A stretch of 64,000 bases of DNA from Paenibacillus sp. SYP-B3998 (GCF_010820665.1 NZ_JAAIKC010000001.1:868001-932000); one strand, 5' to 3'. Positions 41,252 through 51,584 are shown, counted from the stretch's first letter. Made by a program: numbers and translations. Notes: generated by a model not told the origin, from the sequence alone.

Positions 41252-44200
41252 GTGAATAAACAACAACCAAAGCCTCCTGGCAGTACGTGGACGGATGATC
41301 AATGGGATGCAATCACATTAAGCGGTCAAAATATGCTGGTAGCCGCTGCGGCAGGCTCAGGCAAAACGGCAGTACTCGTGGAACGGATCATTCGCCGCAT
41401 CTCGAATGAATGGGAACCAATTGACGTGGATCGCTTATTGGTAGCCACATTTACAAAAGCAGCGGCATCCGAGATGAAGCATCGCATACGAGATGCACTA
41501 GAGAAGGAACTGACGAAACAACCGAATTCGCAGCATTTGCGCAAGCAACTGGCTCTGATGGGGCGTGCTTCGATTACGACGTTGCATTCTTTTTGCTTAG
41601 AGGTTGTACAGCGATACTTCAGTCTTATTCGTCTGGATCCCGGTTTTCGTATCGCCAACGAAACGGAAGCGGAACTGCTCCGTCAAGATTTGCTCGGGGA
41701 AATGCTCGAACAATATTATGCGGAAAGTGAAGAGGGCAGCGCCTTCTGGCGATTAGTCGATTCATTCAGCGGCGAGCGTAATGACGATGCGATTATGCAG
41801 CTCATTCAAAAGCTGTACGATGTATCGCGCAGCCATCCATGGCCGGAACACTGGCTGCGGTCGACGGCCTCGCTGTTTGGACCGCCTGCATGGAAGGATG
41901 AACAGTTGACAGACGAGGAACTCTCCGTCCTTCAGGAGGCGCTGCCTTATGTTGCCGCAGCGGCAGCTCCAGTTGACTATTCGATTTGGGAGAAAAGTCT
42001 CGTTCGCGACCTGTCTTTAGAGCTGGAAGGAGCAGCAGATCTGCTCCGCCAAGCGCAGCAGTTAGCTGAGCTGCCTGGTGGTCCAGCGCCGTATTTGGAC
42101 AACTTACGGGACGATCTGCTTCTAGTTGAGAATCTACGCGAAACGACGGATTATCCCTGGTCTGTCTTGTATATGGGCTTTCAAACGGTGGAATTCGGAA
42201 AATTAAAAGCGTGTAAAGGCGATGATTACGACAAAGAACTTCAGGAAGAAGTGAAGGAGCTGCGTAATCGCGCCAAAGAGCAAGTAAACAAAATCAAGGA
42301 AGAGCTATTTGGGCGGACTCCAGAACAATTTGGCAGGGAAATTGCTGAGCTTGCTCCTGTACTTCATACCTTGGTAGATCTTGTGGTTGATTTCGGCAAG
42401 CGATATCAAGCAGCTAAAGCGGTCAAAGGGTTGATTGATTTCGCCGATCTTGAGCACTACTGCTTGCAAATTTTAGCTGCACCCGGTTCGACGCCGGAGG
42501 AGCTTTATCCATCAGAGGCGGCGCTTGCTTATCGCAAACAATATGTGGAAGTGCTGCTGGATGAGTATCAAGACACGAATCGTGTGCAAGAAGCGATTGT
42601 TTCCTTGATTGCAAATTCAAAGCCTGGCAATCGCTTTATGGTTGGGGACGTGAAGCAAAGTATTTATAGGTTCCGTTTGGCGGAGCCTGGCCTTTTTTTA
42701 GAAAAGTATAAAGCATACCGTTCAAATAATGAGGAGGCCAGCAGTCAACAACTCACAAGTCAGTCTGTGGGATCAGGGGAAGGCGGCAGGATCGATCTGG
42801 CGCGTAATTTCCGCAGTCGGATTCAAGTTGTGGATGCGGTGAATTTCTTATTCAAGCAAATCATGAATGAAACCGTCGGAGAAATTGAATATGACAAGCG
42901 GGCTGAACTTGTTTATGGGGCGGGGTATCCCGCTCCGGCTTCGGATTGTTCAGTGGAAATGTTGATTGTTGATCGTTCTACGGATGTCCCGGACAAAACG
43001 GAGGCTTTTGATGGGGATTCCGAGGATTTAGAGAATAATGAAGCGGAATATGCTGGAGAGGGAGCTCCTATTCTTATGGACCCGATTCAGGAGGCGCAAG
43101 AGTTAGAAACTGCGCAGCTTGAAGCGCGTACGATCGCGCGTCATATTCGTCATTTATTAGGCGATGGAGGAACGCAAGAACCCTTTCAAGCATTTGATAA
43201 ACGAACGGGTGGCACTCGTCCTGTGACGTATCGAGACATTGTCATCTTGCTGCGGGCCACACAACAATGGGCCCCTGTTATTATTGAAGAGCTCAAGCTG
43301 CAGGGAATTCCTGCTTATGCGGATTTGAGCACAGGCTATTTTTCCGCGACTGAGGTTGAAGTCATGTTATCCCTTTTGAAGGTGATCGATAATCCGTATC
43401 AAGATGTGCCCTTGGCGGCGGTTCTACGCTCCCCGGTTGTACAGTTGACTGCTGAAGAACTTGCACAAGTTCGAGTTACGGATAAATCCTTGCCTTTCTA
43501 CGAGGCTGTGCTTCAGTTTGTTCGTGATGAAGAGAAGCGTGATAAGGCAAGCTGTTCTAAGTTATTATTGGACAAGCTAACTCACTTTCTGAAGCTGCTA
43601 GAGCAGTGGCGTCATGAGGCTAGGCAGGGATCTTTGGCTGATTTAATTTGGCAGATTTATAAACTAACAGGTTATTACGATTTTGCCGGAGGTTTGCCGG
43701 GAGGGATGCAAAGACAAGCGAATTTAAGGGCCCTCTATGATCGAGCCAGGCAATACGAAAGTACATCGCTGCGCGGATTGTTTCGCTTTCTAAGATTTAT
43801 TGAGCGGATGAAAGAAAGTGGAGGGGATCTCGGAACAGCCAGAGCCCTTGGGGAGCAGGAAGACGTCGTTCGAATTATGTCGATCCACAAAAGCAAAGGA
43901 CTGGAATTCCCGGTTGTCTTCGTGGCGGGCATGGCCAAAATGTTTAATCAAAGGGATTTGAATGACTCCTTTTTGCTGCATAAAGAGCTTGGTTTTGGAC
44001 CTCGTTTTGTGGATACGGTCTTACGCGTTAGTTACCCTACGTTGCCTTCACTTGCGATCAAAAGGCGTATGAAGCTTGAACTGCTCGCCGAAGAAATGCG
44101 CGTCCTTTATGTAGCGCTCACGAGAGCCAGAGAGAAACTCTACCTGCTCGGAACGGTCAAATCGCTTGACAAACTGCTTCGTCAATGGGGGCGCAACTTG

Positions 44201-45259
44201 TCGAGAACAGCGTGGTATCTCCCTGATTTTGAGTTGGCCAAAGCTAAAAGCTATCTCGATTGGGTCGGGCCCGCCCTGCTGCGTCATCCGGACGCGACAA
44301 TGTGGCGAGAACGGCTTGGCATTAGTGACGCCTCACCGGAGGTGAGGCTGCTGCAGGATAATTCGGAGTGGAAGCTGACGGTGCTTACGCCACAAAGCTT
44401 ACAGCGAGACGAAACCGCTGAGTTTAGCGATCCGGTACCAGATGAAGATAAGCTAGAAGCGATTCGCAGCGGACAACCTGTGACGACGGGAGGCAGTTGG
44501 AAGGAATGGTTGCAGGGACGGCTTTCGTGGTCCTACGAGCATCCTGATGCACCTAAACAATTTGCCAAAACAACGGTGTCTGAATTGAAACGTTTGTCGG
44601 AACAAAACCGCTTGACCGGCGAATTGGAATATAGAACCTCCGACGATGGGACATTGTTGATCAATCCGTCCACTGAAGCTTTTTCGAAGTCATCAACGTC
44701 CATTTGGCGCAGACCTCGATTTATGGAGGAAACGAAGCTAACCGCAGCTGAAAAGGGAACCGTTGTTCACGCTGTGATGCAGAACCTATCCCTTGCGTCT
44801 ATGCCTACGGAGGCCAGTATTAACCAAACGCTGGATGACATGATGAACAAACAGACACTAACTTTACAGCAAAGAGAAGTTGTTCATATTCCTGTCATTT
44901 TAAGTTTTTTTCAAACCGATGTCGGGCGGCGTATGGTGCAAGCAGCGAATGTGCAGCGAGAGGTACCGTTTAGTTATGGTTTGCCAGCTAGCGAAGTTTA
45001 TGCAGGGACGGATCGCTCTACGACCAGTGAAACGGTGCTCATTCAAGGGATCATCGACTGCTTGTTTGAGGATGAGCAAGGACTTGTTTTGGTCGACTAC
45101 AAAACAGATGCGGTTAAAGGCAGCAGTGCTGAAGAGCTTAGAGACCGTTATGAAAAGCAAATTACCTTATATACAAGAGCTGTGGAGCATATATGGAAAC
45201 GTCCTTTGACAGGGAAATATTTATATTTTTTTGACGGGGCTAATTTGTTGGAGATGTGA
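41252..45259 (+). CDS. addA: Helicase-nuclease AddAB, subunit AddA
   Basis: 1335 residues, about 100 longer than B. subtilis AddA. GTG start with GGAAAGGAGAG upstream, 25 bp after addB. UvrD-type motor: Walker A AAAGSGKTAVLVERI (about 33), motif Ia TFTKAAASEM, Walker B VLLDEYQDTN, motif VI YVALTRAREKLYLL. The C-terminal RecB-like nuclease has LVDYKTDAV. Processes double-strand ends to 3' overhangs for RecA loading. Extra length lies partly in an acidic stretch around residue 580-600 and a spacer around 1090. Confidence 0.97.
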   Translation: MNKQQPKPPGSTWTDDQWDAITLSGQNMLVAAAAGSGKTAVLVERIIRRISNEWEPIDVDRLLVATFTKAAASEMKHRIRDALEKELTKQPNSQHLRKQLALMGRASITTLHSFCLEVVQRYFSLIRLDPGFRIANETEAELLRQDLLGEMLEQYYAESEEGSAFWRLVDSFSGERNDDAIMQLIQKLYDVSRSHPWPEHWLRSTASLFGPPAWKDEQLTDEELSVLQEALPYVAAAAAPVDYSIWEKSLVRDLSLELEGAADLLRQAQQLAELPGGPAPYLDNLRDDLLLVENLRETTDYPWSVLYMGFQTVEFGKLKACKGDDYDKELQEEVKELRNRAKEQVNKIKEELFGRTPEQFGREIAELAPVLHTLVDLVVDFGKRYQAAKAVKGLIDFADLEHYCLQILAAPGSTPEELYPSEAALAYRKQYVEVLLDEYQDTNRVQEAIVSLIANSKPGNRFMVGDVKQSIYRFRLAEPGLFLEKYKAYRSNNEEASSQQLTSQSVGSGEGGRIDLARNFRSRIQVVDAVNFLFKQIMNETVGEIEYDKRAELVYGAGYPAPASDCSVEMLIVDRSTDVPDKTEAFDGDSEDLENNEAEYAGEGAPILMDPIQEAQELETAQLEARTIARHIRHLLGDGGTQEPFQAFDKRTGGTRPVTYRDIVILLRATQQWAPVIIEELKLQGIPAYADLSTGYFSATEVEVMLSLLKVIDNPYQDVPLAAVLRSPVVQLTAEELAQVRVTDKSLPFYEAVLQFVRDEEKRDKASCSKLLLDKLTHFLKLLEQWRHEARQGSLADLIWQIYKLTGYYDFAGGLPGGMQRQANLRALYDRARQYESTSLRGLFRFLRFIERMKESGGDLGTARALGEQEDVVRIMSIHKSKGLEFPVVFVAGMAKMFNQRDLNDSFLLHKELGFGPRFVDTVLRVSYPTLPSLAIKRRMKLELLAEEMRVLYVALTRAREKLYLLGTVKSLDKLLRQWGRNLSRTAWYLPDFELAKAKSYLDWVGPALLRHPDATMWRERLGISDASPEVRLLQDNSEWKLTVLTPQSLQRDETAEFSDPVPDEDKLEAIRSGQPVTTGGSWKEWLQGRLSWSYEHPDAPKQFAKTTVSELKRLSEQNRLTGELEYRTSDDGTLLINPSTEAFSKSSTSIWRRPRFMEETKLTAAEKGTVVHAVMQNLSLASMPTEASINQTLDDMMNKQTLTLQQREVVHIPVILSFFQTDVGRRMVQAANVQREVPFSYGLPASEVYAGTDRSTTSETVLIQGIIDCLFEDEQGLVLVDYKTDAVKGSSAEELRDRYEKQITLYTRAVEHIWKRPLTGKYLYFFDGANLLEM

Positions 45260-45327
45260 GTGAAAAACCAGAGGAAATGTGATCTGGAAATGAATCATTC
45301 ACGTCGCATGGAGAGAAAGGTGAAAAA

Positions 45328-46506
45328 ATGCGCATTTTACACACGGCTGATTGGCATTTTGGTCGAACGCTTGAAGGACGCAGCCGCATGGAGGAGCAGA
45401 TCGCTTTCATGGACGAGCTGGTACAAATCGTACAGGATCAGGAAATTGATCTTGTATTGGTCGCTGGAGATATTTACGATTCCGTGAATCCTCCAGCAGC
45501 AGCAGAGCAGCTTTTCTATGAAGGCATTTCGAGGCTTGCCGATGGAGGTAAGCGACACATTGCCATTATTTCTGGCAATCATGATCATCCGGATCGACTT
45601 GCCGCCTCGGGGCCATTGGCAACTAAAATGGGGATTACGCTTATCGGTCTGCCTATCCCGGACGTCCAATCAATCGGAATCCCCAGAACGCGAGAGTTGG
45701 CAAAACTAGTCGCATTGCCGTACCCATCTGAATCGCGTCTGAAGGAACTTCTGTCGGATGTAGCTGAAGAAGAAGTGCTCCGAAGCAAGTACTCTGAACG
45801 AGTAGGGGCACTTGTTCGCCGTCAAGGGGCTTCCTTTGAACCGGGTACCGTGAATCTGATAATGAGTCATCTCTATGTTTTAGGAGGCCATGAAACGGAT
45901 TCAGAACGTCCTATACAAGTTGGGGGGGCCTACACCGTAGACACCACGGCGCTTACAGCTGGAGCGCAGTACGTTGCGCTTGGGCACTTGCATAGACCGC
46001 AAAATGTGAAAGCGGCATCGCCGATCCGTTACTGCGGATCACCGATTGCGTATAGCTTCTCAGAAGCAGGACAAGCGAAGTCGGTGACGATTCTTGATTT
46101 GGCTCCTGGTCAAGTGGCTGAGCCGCAGGAAATCTTTTTAAAAGCAGGTCGTCCTCTTGTGAGCTGGAAAGCCAAGGAAGGCATTCAACAGGTTTTTCAG
46201 TGGCTAGACGAACGCCGCGACCCTAAAGCATGGATCGATTTGGAAATCATGATGACCGAAGCCATGTCCATGGAACAAATACAGTCGCTTCGCAAAGCGT
46301 ACGACGGCTTTATTCATATTCGTCCGATCTATCCAGAAATGGAAGCCGTGAGAGCTGCTACACCGCTTCTTGCGCTTTCAATGGAGGAACATTTTGGGCG
46401 TTTTTATGCCCGCCAAACCGGAGGCGCGCAGCCTGAGCCAGAACTCGTCCGGTTATTTCTGGAGCTGCTGCATGAGCATGAAGCAGCAGACACGATTGGA
46501 GAGTAA
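45328..46506 (+). CDS. sbcD: DNA repair exonuclease SbcD (Mre11 homologue)
   Basis: 392 residues. Calcineurin-like metallophosphoesterase motifs: HTADWHFGRTL, VLVAGDIYDS, ISGNHDHPDRL, GHLHRPQ. AAAGGTG precedes the ATG. With SbcC it opens hairpins and trims blocked ends. Separated from sbcC by 127 bp that contain an inverted repeat with DnaA-box-like arms. Confidence 0.96.
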   Translation: MRILHTADWHFGRTLEGRSRMEEQIAFMDELVQIVQDQEIDLVLVAGDIYDSVNPPAAAEQLFYEGISRLADGGKRHIAIISGNHDHPDRLAASGPLATKMGITLIGLPIPDVQSIGIPRTRELAKLVALPYPSESRLKELLSDVAEEEVLRSKYSERVGALVRRQGASFEPGTVNLIMSHLYVLGGHETDSERPIQVGGAYTVDTTALTAGAQYVALGHLHRPQNVKAASPIRYCGSPIAYSFSEAGQAKSVTILDLAPGQVAEPQEIFLKAGRPLVSWKAKEGIQQVFQWLDERRDPKAWIDLEIMMTEAMSMEQIQSLRKAYDGFIHIRPIYPEMEAVRAATPLLALSMEEHFGRFYARQTGGAQPEPELVRLFLELLHEHEAADTIGE

Positions 46507-46527
46507 GGGCAGGAATGACAGGGAGAG

Positions 46528-46562
46528 AAAGTTATCCCATATTACTGCTTGTGGATAACTTT
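46528..46562. promoter_or_regulatory. Inverted repeat with a perfect DnaA box between sbcD and sbcC
   Basis: AAAGTTATCC (46528-46537) and GGATAACTTT (46553-46562), ten perfect pairs, 15-bp loop. The right arm region reads TGTGGATAA (46550-46558), the exact complement of the DnaA box TTATCCACA; the left arm has the related TTATCCCAT. Confidence 0.6.
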
Positions 46563-46633
46563 ATATGACGAAAGGCTTGCTCATTTTTATGAGGCAGACT
46601 TTTCTATGAAAAGGGTTTAGGAGGACTTGAACC

Positions 46634-49600
46634 ATGCGTCCAATCCAGTTACAAATGTCAGGTCTTCAAAGTTATCGTGAGCTACAAACGATTGATTTCA
46701 GCCAGCTTGTGGATGCTGGCGTATTCGGAATTTTCGGCCCTACAGGCAGCGGGAAATCGTCGATTCTCGACGCAATTACACTAGCTTTGTATGGAAAAGT
46801 AGAGCGAGCCAGCGGAGGGACGCAGGCCATTATGAATCATGCGGAGCAGACGCTGTTCGTTTCTTTTACGTTTGAGCTGACGAATGCTACTGGTACGGAA
46901 CGTTATCGCGTCGAGCGACAATTTAAGCGGGGTTCGGAGCTATCGATCAACGGTACCATCTCCCGTCTGCTGCATATAAGAAGGGACGAAACGATTGTTC
47001 TCGCCGATAAAGCGGGTGAACTCAATTCACAGGTACAGCGAATTCTAGGGCTGTCGATGCAGGATTTTACAAGAGCAGTTGTACTGCCTCAAGGGAAATT
47101 CGCCGAATTTCTTATGCTGACTGGCAAGGATCGTCGCCAAATGCTGCAAAGACTTTTTCATCTCGAACCGTACGGGGATCATTTAAGCGCTAAAGTTAGC
47201 TCCAAAGTGAAAGAAACGGATAGCGTCGTGAAGCAGCTGGCGGCAGAGCAGCAAGGACTTGGCGATGCGTCCAAACAAGCGTTAGAGGAAGCTCAGGTGA
47301 GACGTTTAGAAGCGGAGCATGAAGCGGAACGAACCCGTATCGAACTGCAGCGTTATGAAGCAAGACATGACGAACATAAGCAGGTGTTTCAATGGCAGGT
47401 TGAAAAAGCTGCGTTCGAACAAAAAGAACTGCAGCAAAAGGAGCAAGAAGATGATATTCGTGCGAAGGAGCTGCTGCTGCAAAAAGCGGAGCAGGCGGAG
47501 CGAGTCAGGCCCTATTTGGAACAACAAGCACTTGCTTGCAAAGAAGTGCTCATGCGAACAGAGCAGTTGCAGCTGGCTGAAGCGAATCAGAAAGTAGCGG
47601 ACGTAAGCTTTTCACAGGCAGAAACCGCATTTGAACAAGCGCAGCAGGAACTAGGAGCAAACGAAGGACCTCTCATTTTGCGTTTGGATCAATTGCAGCA
47701 AGCGTTGGTGCTCCAGCAGGAATTGGACCAAGTGCAGCAGCAAATGATGGAAGCGGAAAAGAATGGGAATGCGGCTAAAATCCTGTATGAGAGCATTCAA
47801 ACGGAGCTAAATAAAACGAATGAAACCAAACAGAAAGCACTTGTGAAGCAAGCCGAGCTTAAAGAACAGTTGAAGCGGGTTGAGACAAGTGCAACTGCCA
47901 GACAACGATTGCAAGCGGCACAGCAGGAGAAGAAGACGATTGCATTACTGCAAGTGCAGGAGCAGGAGGCTCGCAAGGAGCGGGATGATAAAGCAGCCAG
48001 TCTAATCGTGTGGGATACAAATCAGTCACAATTGGAAGCGAAACGTCAAGTTCTTCAAGAACAAATATTAACATGGCGGTCACAAGCTCGCAGGGTTGGC
48101 GATAGGATGAATGAAGATCGTGCTCGAATTACTTCGTTTCTTCCTGCTCTTCAAGTTTACTTAGATGATCAGAAGAAGAGATGGAGACAGCATGAAAGGA
48201 ATTCGCTTGCTGCTGTTCTGGCTGATCAACTCATTGAAGGCGAGGCTTGTGCGGTATGTGGATCAACTGAGCATCCATTACCAAGGCGCATACTTTTGTC
48301 AGGTTCCATTGAAAAGGAAGGGGTCCCTTTTGAGCCAAACGAAGAAACCCTTCAACGTGTGCAGGACGTACTCCAGTCAGTGAAAGAATTGCAATTCACA
48401 TATACGCAGCAGATACACAAAGTCGTTGCGATCAGTCAGCAAGCAGATATGCTAGGGCAGTCAGGTGAACTTACAGTTTCCTTAGCGTTAGCAGAAGGAA
48501 CCGTTTCTTCTCGTGAATTAGTTTCACAGGAGCAGCAGGTTACTAAAGACGTTAATCAGTTTATGGCTGAGGTCGCAGCAGCATCAGAGGTAGAGAGCAC
48601 TGCGATATTATGTACAAAGGATCTAACGAGTTTGGATGAAATTACCTCTGAGTGGCAGTCGATTCAAGAAATAACAGCAAGTAGTGGACCTCTAGTGGAA
48701 CAGCTCGAGCAAAGTTTTCTTTCCTTGAACAAAGATCAGCAGCTAATCGATCAGCAAGCTGTACAGGCTGTCGCTCAACAGCAAGCTGCAAGCACGATGC
48801 TCAAGGAAGCAGAGCGTAAATTAGCTGCTGTCATGGTAACGCTCAGCGAGCAACTCGCCCGCTGGAGTGATTGCTATAAAGAACTTTCTTGGGATTTTAT
48901 CGACCAGCAACTAGAACAGCTTCTCGAGAATGAACGCGTTGTGGACGAGCTTCGCGGACGCATCGATAAGAGCGTCCCGTTCCTTGATGGGCTGCTCGTC
49001 AAGATCGAGGAGCTCCAGCGCGCTGCGCTGGAGCAGGACAAGACCTCCTTGCAGCTGCACGAGCGGCTGCAAGGGCTGGCGCAGCTCGCCGCCGACAAGT
49101 CGCGACAGCTCGCCCAGCGCGCATCCGGCGCTGCTGTGTCCCAGCTAATCGCGGAGGCGACCTCCGCGCTAGAGAGGCTGCGGCAGCTCGCGCAGATGAC
49201 CAAGCTCGCTCATGCTGCTGCGCAGGGCGAGCTGCAAGTGGCGGCGCAGCGTCACAGCGCCGCCACCGAAGCAGCTGCCGCTGCGCAGCGGCAGCTGACG
49301 CAAGCCGAGCGCGTGCTACATGCCGCGCTTGAAGAGAACGGCTTCGCGACGCGCGAAGCCGCGGAAGCGGCGGTGCTGGCACCTGAGCAGCGCCGCACTT
49401 GGACTGCGCTCGCAGCGGAGCATCGCGAGCAAGAGCAAGCGCTGCGCGTTCAGTTGGCGCAGCTCACAGCGAAGCTGCAGGGTCGCGTGCTGAGCGAGGC
49501 CGAATGGCAAGAGACGCAGGCGCAGCTAATCGCGGCGAAAGCACTTGCGGAGACTGCGCTCGAGAAGCGCGCCAAGGCGGAGCAGGGCGCTGAGGAGCTC

Positions 49601-50170
49601 GCGGTTAGGCATGCGCGATGGAGCGAACTGGAAACACGCCGGTTGGAGCAGAGGGTATTGCTTGAACGATTGGGTAAGCTGCAAGCCGTACTGAAAGCGA
49701 ATGCTTTCGTTGAATATCTGGCTGAAGAGCAGCTCATGCAAGTCAGCCGAGCGGCTTCCGAGCGGCTGGGTGAATTGACCCGTCGACGCTATGCGATCGA
49801 GGTTGACTCTGGCGGTGGCTTCGTTATTCGTGACGATGCCAACGGCGGGGTGAAGCGTCCAGTCAGTACGCTATCTGGCGGGGAAACCTTCCTCACCTCG
49901 CTGGCTTTAGCGCTCGCGCTGTCAGCCCAGATCCAGCTAAAAGGGGAATATCCATTGGAATTCTTCTTCCTCGATGAAGGATTCGGTACGCTCGATCAGG
50001 AACTGCTGGATATGGTCATCGGAGCACTGGAGAAACTGCATATGGATCGTCTTGCTGTTGGCGTTATCTCGCATGTACCTGAATTGCGTGCTCGTCTTCC
50101 TCGCAAGTTGCTCGTCCATCCAGCCGAGCCGTCTGGTCAAGGCAGTCGCATCGTCATGGAAGAGCTTTAA
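46634..50170 (+). CDS. sbcC: DNA repair exonuclease SbcC (Rad50 homologue)
   Basis: 1178 residues. N-terminal ATPase half with FGPTGSGKSSILDAITLALYGK (about 35-55); long coiled coils; zinc hook CAVC in EGEACAVCGSTEHPLP (about 540); C-terminal half with STLSGGETFLTSLALALA (signature) and LEFFFLDEGFGTLDQELLDMV (Walker B, D-loop). TTTAGGAGG precedes the ATG. The second coiled coil (about 48,930-49,640) is abruptly GC-rich and Ala/Glu/Gln-rich, unlike the rest of the gene, yet remains in frame. Confidence 0.97.
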   Translation: MRPIQLQMSGLQSYRELQTIDFSQLVDAGVFGIFGPTGSGKSSILDAITLALYGKVERASGGTQAIMNHAEQTLFVSFTFELTNATGTERYRVERQFKRGSELSINGTISRLLHIRRDETIVLADKAGELNSQVQRILGLSMQDFTRAVVLPQGKFAEFLMLTGKDRRQMLQRLFHLEPYGDHLSAKVSSKVKETDSVVKQLAAEQQGLGDASKQALEEAQVRRLEAEHEAERTRIELQRYEARHDEHKQVFQWQVEKAAFEQKELQQKEQEDDIRAKELLLQKAEQAERVRPYLEQQALACKEVLMRTEQLQLAEANQKVADVSFSQAETAFEQAQQELGANEGPLILRLDQLQQALVLQQELDQVQQQMMEAEKNGNAAKILYESIQTELNKTNETKQKALVKQAELKEQLKRVETSATARQRLQAAQQEKKTIALLQVQEQEARKERDDKAASLIVWDTNQSQLEAKRQVLQEQILTWRSQARRVGDRMNEDRARITSFLPALQVYLDDQKKRWRQHERNSLAAVLADQLIEGEACAVCGSTEHPLPRRILLSGSIEKEGVPFEPNEETLQRVQDVLQSVKELQFTYTQQIHKVVAISQQADMLGQSGELTVSLALAEGTVSSRELVSQEQQVTKDVNQFMAEVAAASEVESTAILCTKDLTSLDEITSEWQSIQEITASSGPLVEQLEQSFLSLNKDQQLIDQQAVQAVAQQQAASTMLKEAERKLAAVMVTLSEQLARWSDCYKELSWDFIDQQLEQLLENERVVDELRGRIDKSVPFLDGLLVKIEELQRAALEQDKTSLQLHERLQGLAQLAADKSRQLAQRASGAAVSQLIAEATSALERLRQLAQMTKLAHAAAQGELQVAAQRHSAATEAAAAAQRQLTQAERVLHAALEENGFATREAAEAAVLAPEQRRTWTALAAEHREQEQALRVQLAQLTAKLQGRVLSEAEWQETQAQLIAAKALAETALEKRAKAEQGAEELAVRHARWSELETRRLEQRVLLERLGKLQAVLKANAFVEYLAEEQLMQVSRAASERLGELTRRRYAIEVDSGGGFVIRDDANGGVKRPVSTLSGGETFLTSLALALALSAQIQLKGEYPLEFFFLDEGFGTLDQELLDMVIGALEKLHMDRLAVGVISHVPELRARLPRKLLVHPAEPSGQGSRIVMEEL

Positions 50171-50203
50171 GTTGACAGATCTATGTTCATTTCAACCTTT
50201 CAC

Positions 50204-50241
50204 AGGCTGCCGACGTTCAAGCGTCGGTTAGCCTTTTTTGT
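50204..50241 (+). terminator. Terminator of the addBA-sbcDC region
   Basis: AGGCT-CCGACG stem, loop TTCAAG, CGTCGG-AGCCT, then TTTTTTG. Confidence 0.93.
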
Positions 50242-50334
50242 GCATCTATATCTAGTCCTATAGGTAAAGTCCTCAAGCCAATTCGTACAAGTCCGCATAC
50301 ACTGCACCAACCTTTCAGAAAAAGGAGAATGCGA

Positions 50335-51426
50335 ATGGCGACTTTTTACGAAGCTTTAAAGCACAAAAATAGAATGTCTCCTGTTTTATTGAAAAGAGCT
50401 GAGGTTTTGGCGGTAGGTGTCGGTTATGCAGATCCAAGCAAACCTGCATTGGGGGCAGGCGTTCTGGTGTATACACGCCAAAAAATCGTTCCCTCAAGTT
50501 TAAACAGCTTAAAATCGACCATACTCAAAGCCGGCACATCGGTACCCGTGCGTTTTGTTACATCGGGCCGATTTAAAACGAACATGGCCAAGGTGAAACC
50601 GAAGGCTAATTTATCCTTCGGCAGGTTCCGACCCGTACCTGGCGGGGTCAGCATAGGTAGAACGAATCCTGTAGCCACAGGTACAGCTGGTCTTATCGTT
50701 ACGAAGAACAACCAACTATTCGTTCTTAGCAACAATCACGTTCTGATTAAAAATAACAGCACGGCTTTGTCGGGAACGCTGCAGCCAGGGCCAGCAGATG
50801 GTGGGTTTGCCAGTAGAGATACGGTGGGGCGGGCCTTTCAGTTTGTAAGATTGCGCTCGGGAAAGGTCAACTTTCAAGATTCTGCCTTAGCTATTCCTAC
50901 GTCAAATAACTTGCTGAATCCTCGTTATTTAATCAGTTCAACGGGGCAATTAGTTACAGTACCTGGTCACTTATTAAGCTATCCAGTAGGCTTGCAATTA
51001 GTAAAATCAGGTCGTACAACCGGTTATGTTACAGGTGTTGTGGAATCAAACAATGTGGATGTTAGAGTCAGCTATGGCGGTACCCTGGGTACGCTGCTTT
51101 TCCGTAATCAATCCGTCATTCGTGGAACGAATGGTCCGGTTTCATTGCCCGGTGACTCTGGTTCGGTCTGGCTCCGTGCCAGAGATCGATTCGCTGCAGC
51201 GCTCAATTTTGCGGGAACTATAGATGGTATGCGGTCTATAAGCAACCCTATTGGGCTAGTGATGTCAACGTATGGAGTGCGTGTCGCTATTCCGGCTGCG
51301 AGCGGAAAGGTCAAAGAAGGCGTAATCAGAGGGGCAGCTCCGAGCGGCAATCATGCTTACATGCAGCCATTGACGGAGCAACAGCGTAAACGTATACGTG
51401 CTGTCCTTGTAAGATCGACCAAATAA
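50335..51426 (+). CDS. Trypsin-like serine protease without signal peptide
   Basis: 363 residues from ATG 50335 (AAAAGGAG 8 bp upstream; an ATG two codons earlier is too close). A chymotrypsin-fold catalytic triad is readable: H135 in FVLSNNHVL, D182 in FQDSALAI and S275 in PGDSGSVW. No Sec signal or membrane segment is present, so it is cytosolic, spore-associated or exported by another route. The N-terminal 100 residues (VLAVGVGYADPSKPALGAGVLVY) form an extra domain. Monocistronic, between two terminators. Substrate unknown. Confidence 0.8.
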   Translation: MATFYEALKHKNRMSPVLLKRAEVLAVGVGYADPSKPALGAGVLVYTRQKIVPSSLNSLKSTILKAGTSVPVRFVTSGRFKTNMAKVKPKANLSFGRFRPVPGGVSIGRTNPVATGTAGLIVTKNNQLFVLSNNHVLIKNNSTALSGTLQPGPADGGFASRDTVGRAFQFVRLRSGKVNFQDSALAIPTSNNLLNPRYLISSTGQLVTVPGHLLSYPVGLQLVKSGRTTGYVTGVVESNNVDVRVSYGGTLGTLLFRNQSVIRGTNGPVSLPGDSGSVWLRARDRFAAALNFAGTIDGMRSISNPIGLVMSTYGVRVAIPAASGKVKEGVIRGAAPSGNHAYMQPLTEQQRKRIRAVLVRSTK

Positions 51427-51442
51427 CTTGATAGGCCATATT

Positions 51443-51469
51443 GAAACCAGGATTGGTTTCTTTTTTTTG
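51443..51469 (+). terminator. Terminator of the protease gene
   Basis: GAAACC, loop AGGATT, GGTTTC, then eight T. Confidence 0.9.
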
Positions 51470-51584
51470 CACCGTGCTACTTTCACGCTTTAAAAGCGTA
51501 TCAGTTTAGAAGGCTTTTCACTATTTGGAAGTTAACGCTCAGAAATTACTATCAATCAGTCAGTCAGAATGGAGTTGATCTTGC

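Noticed and set aside
48999-49737. Several open frames on both strands inside sbcC
   Set aside because: By-products of the GC-rich coiled-coil segment; the SbcC frame is continuous and recognisable.
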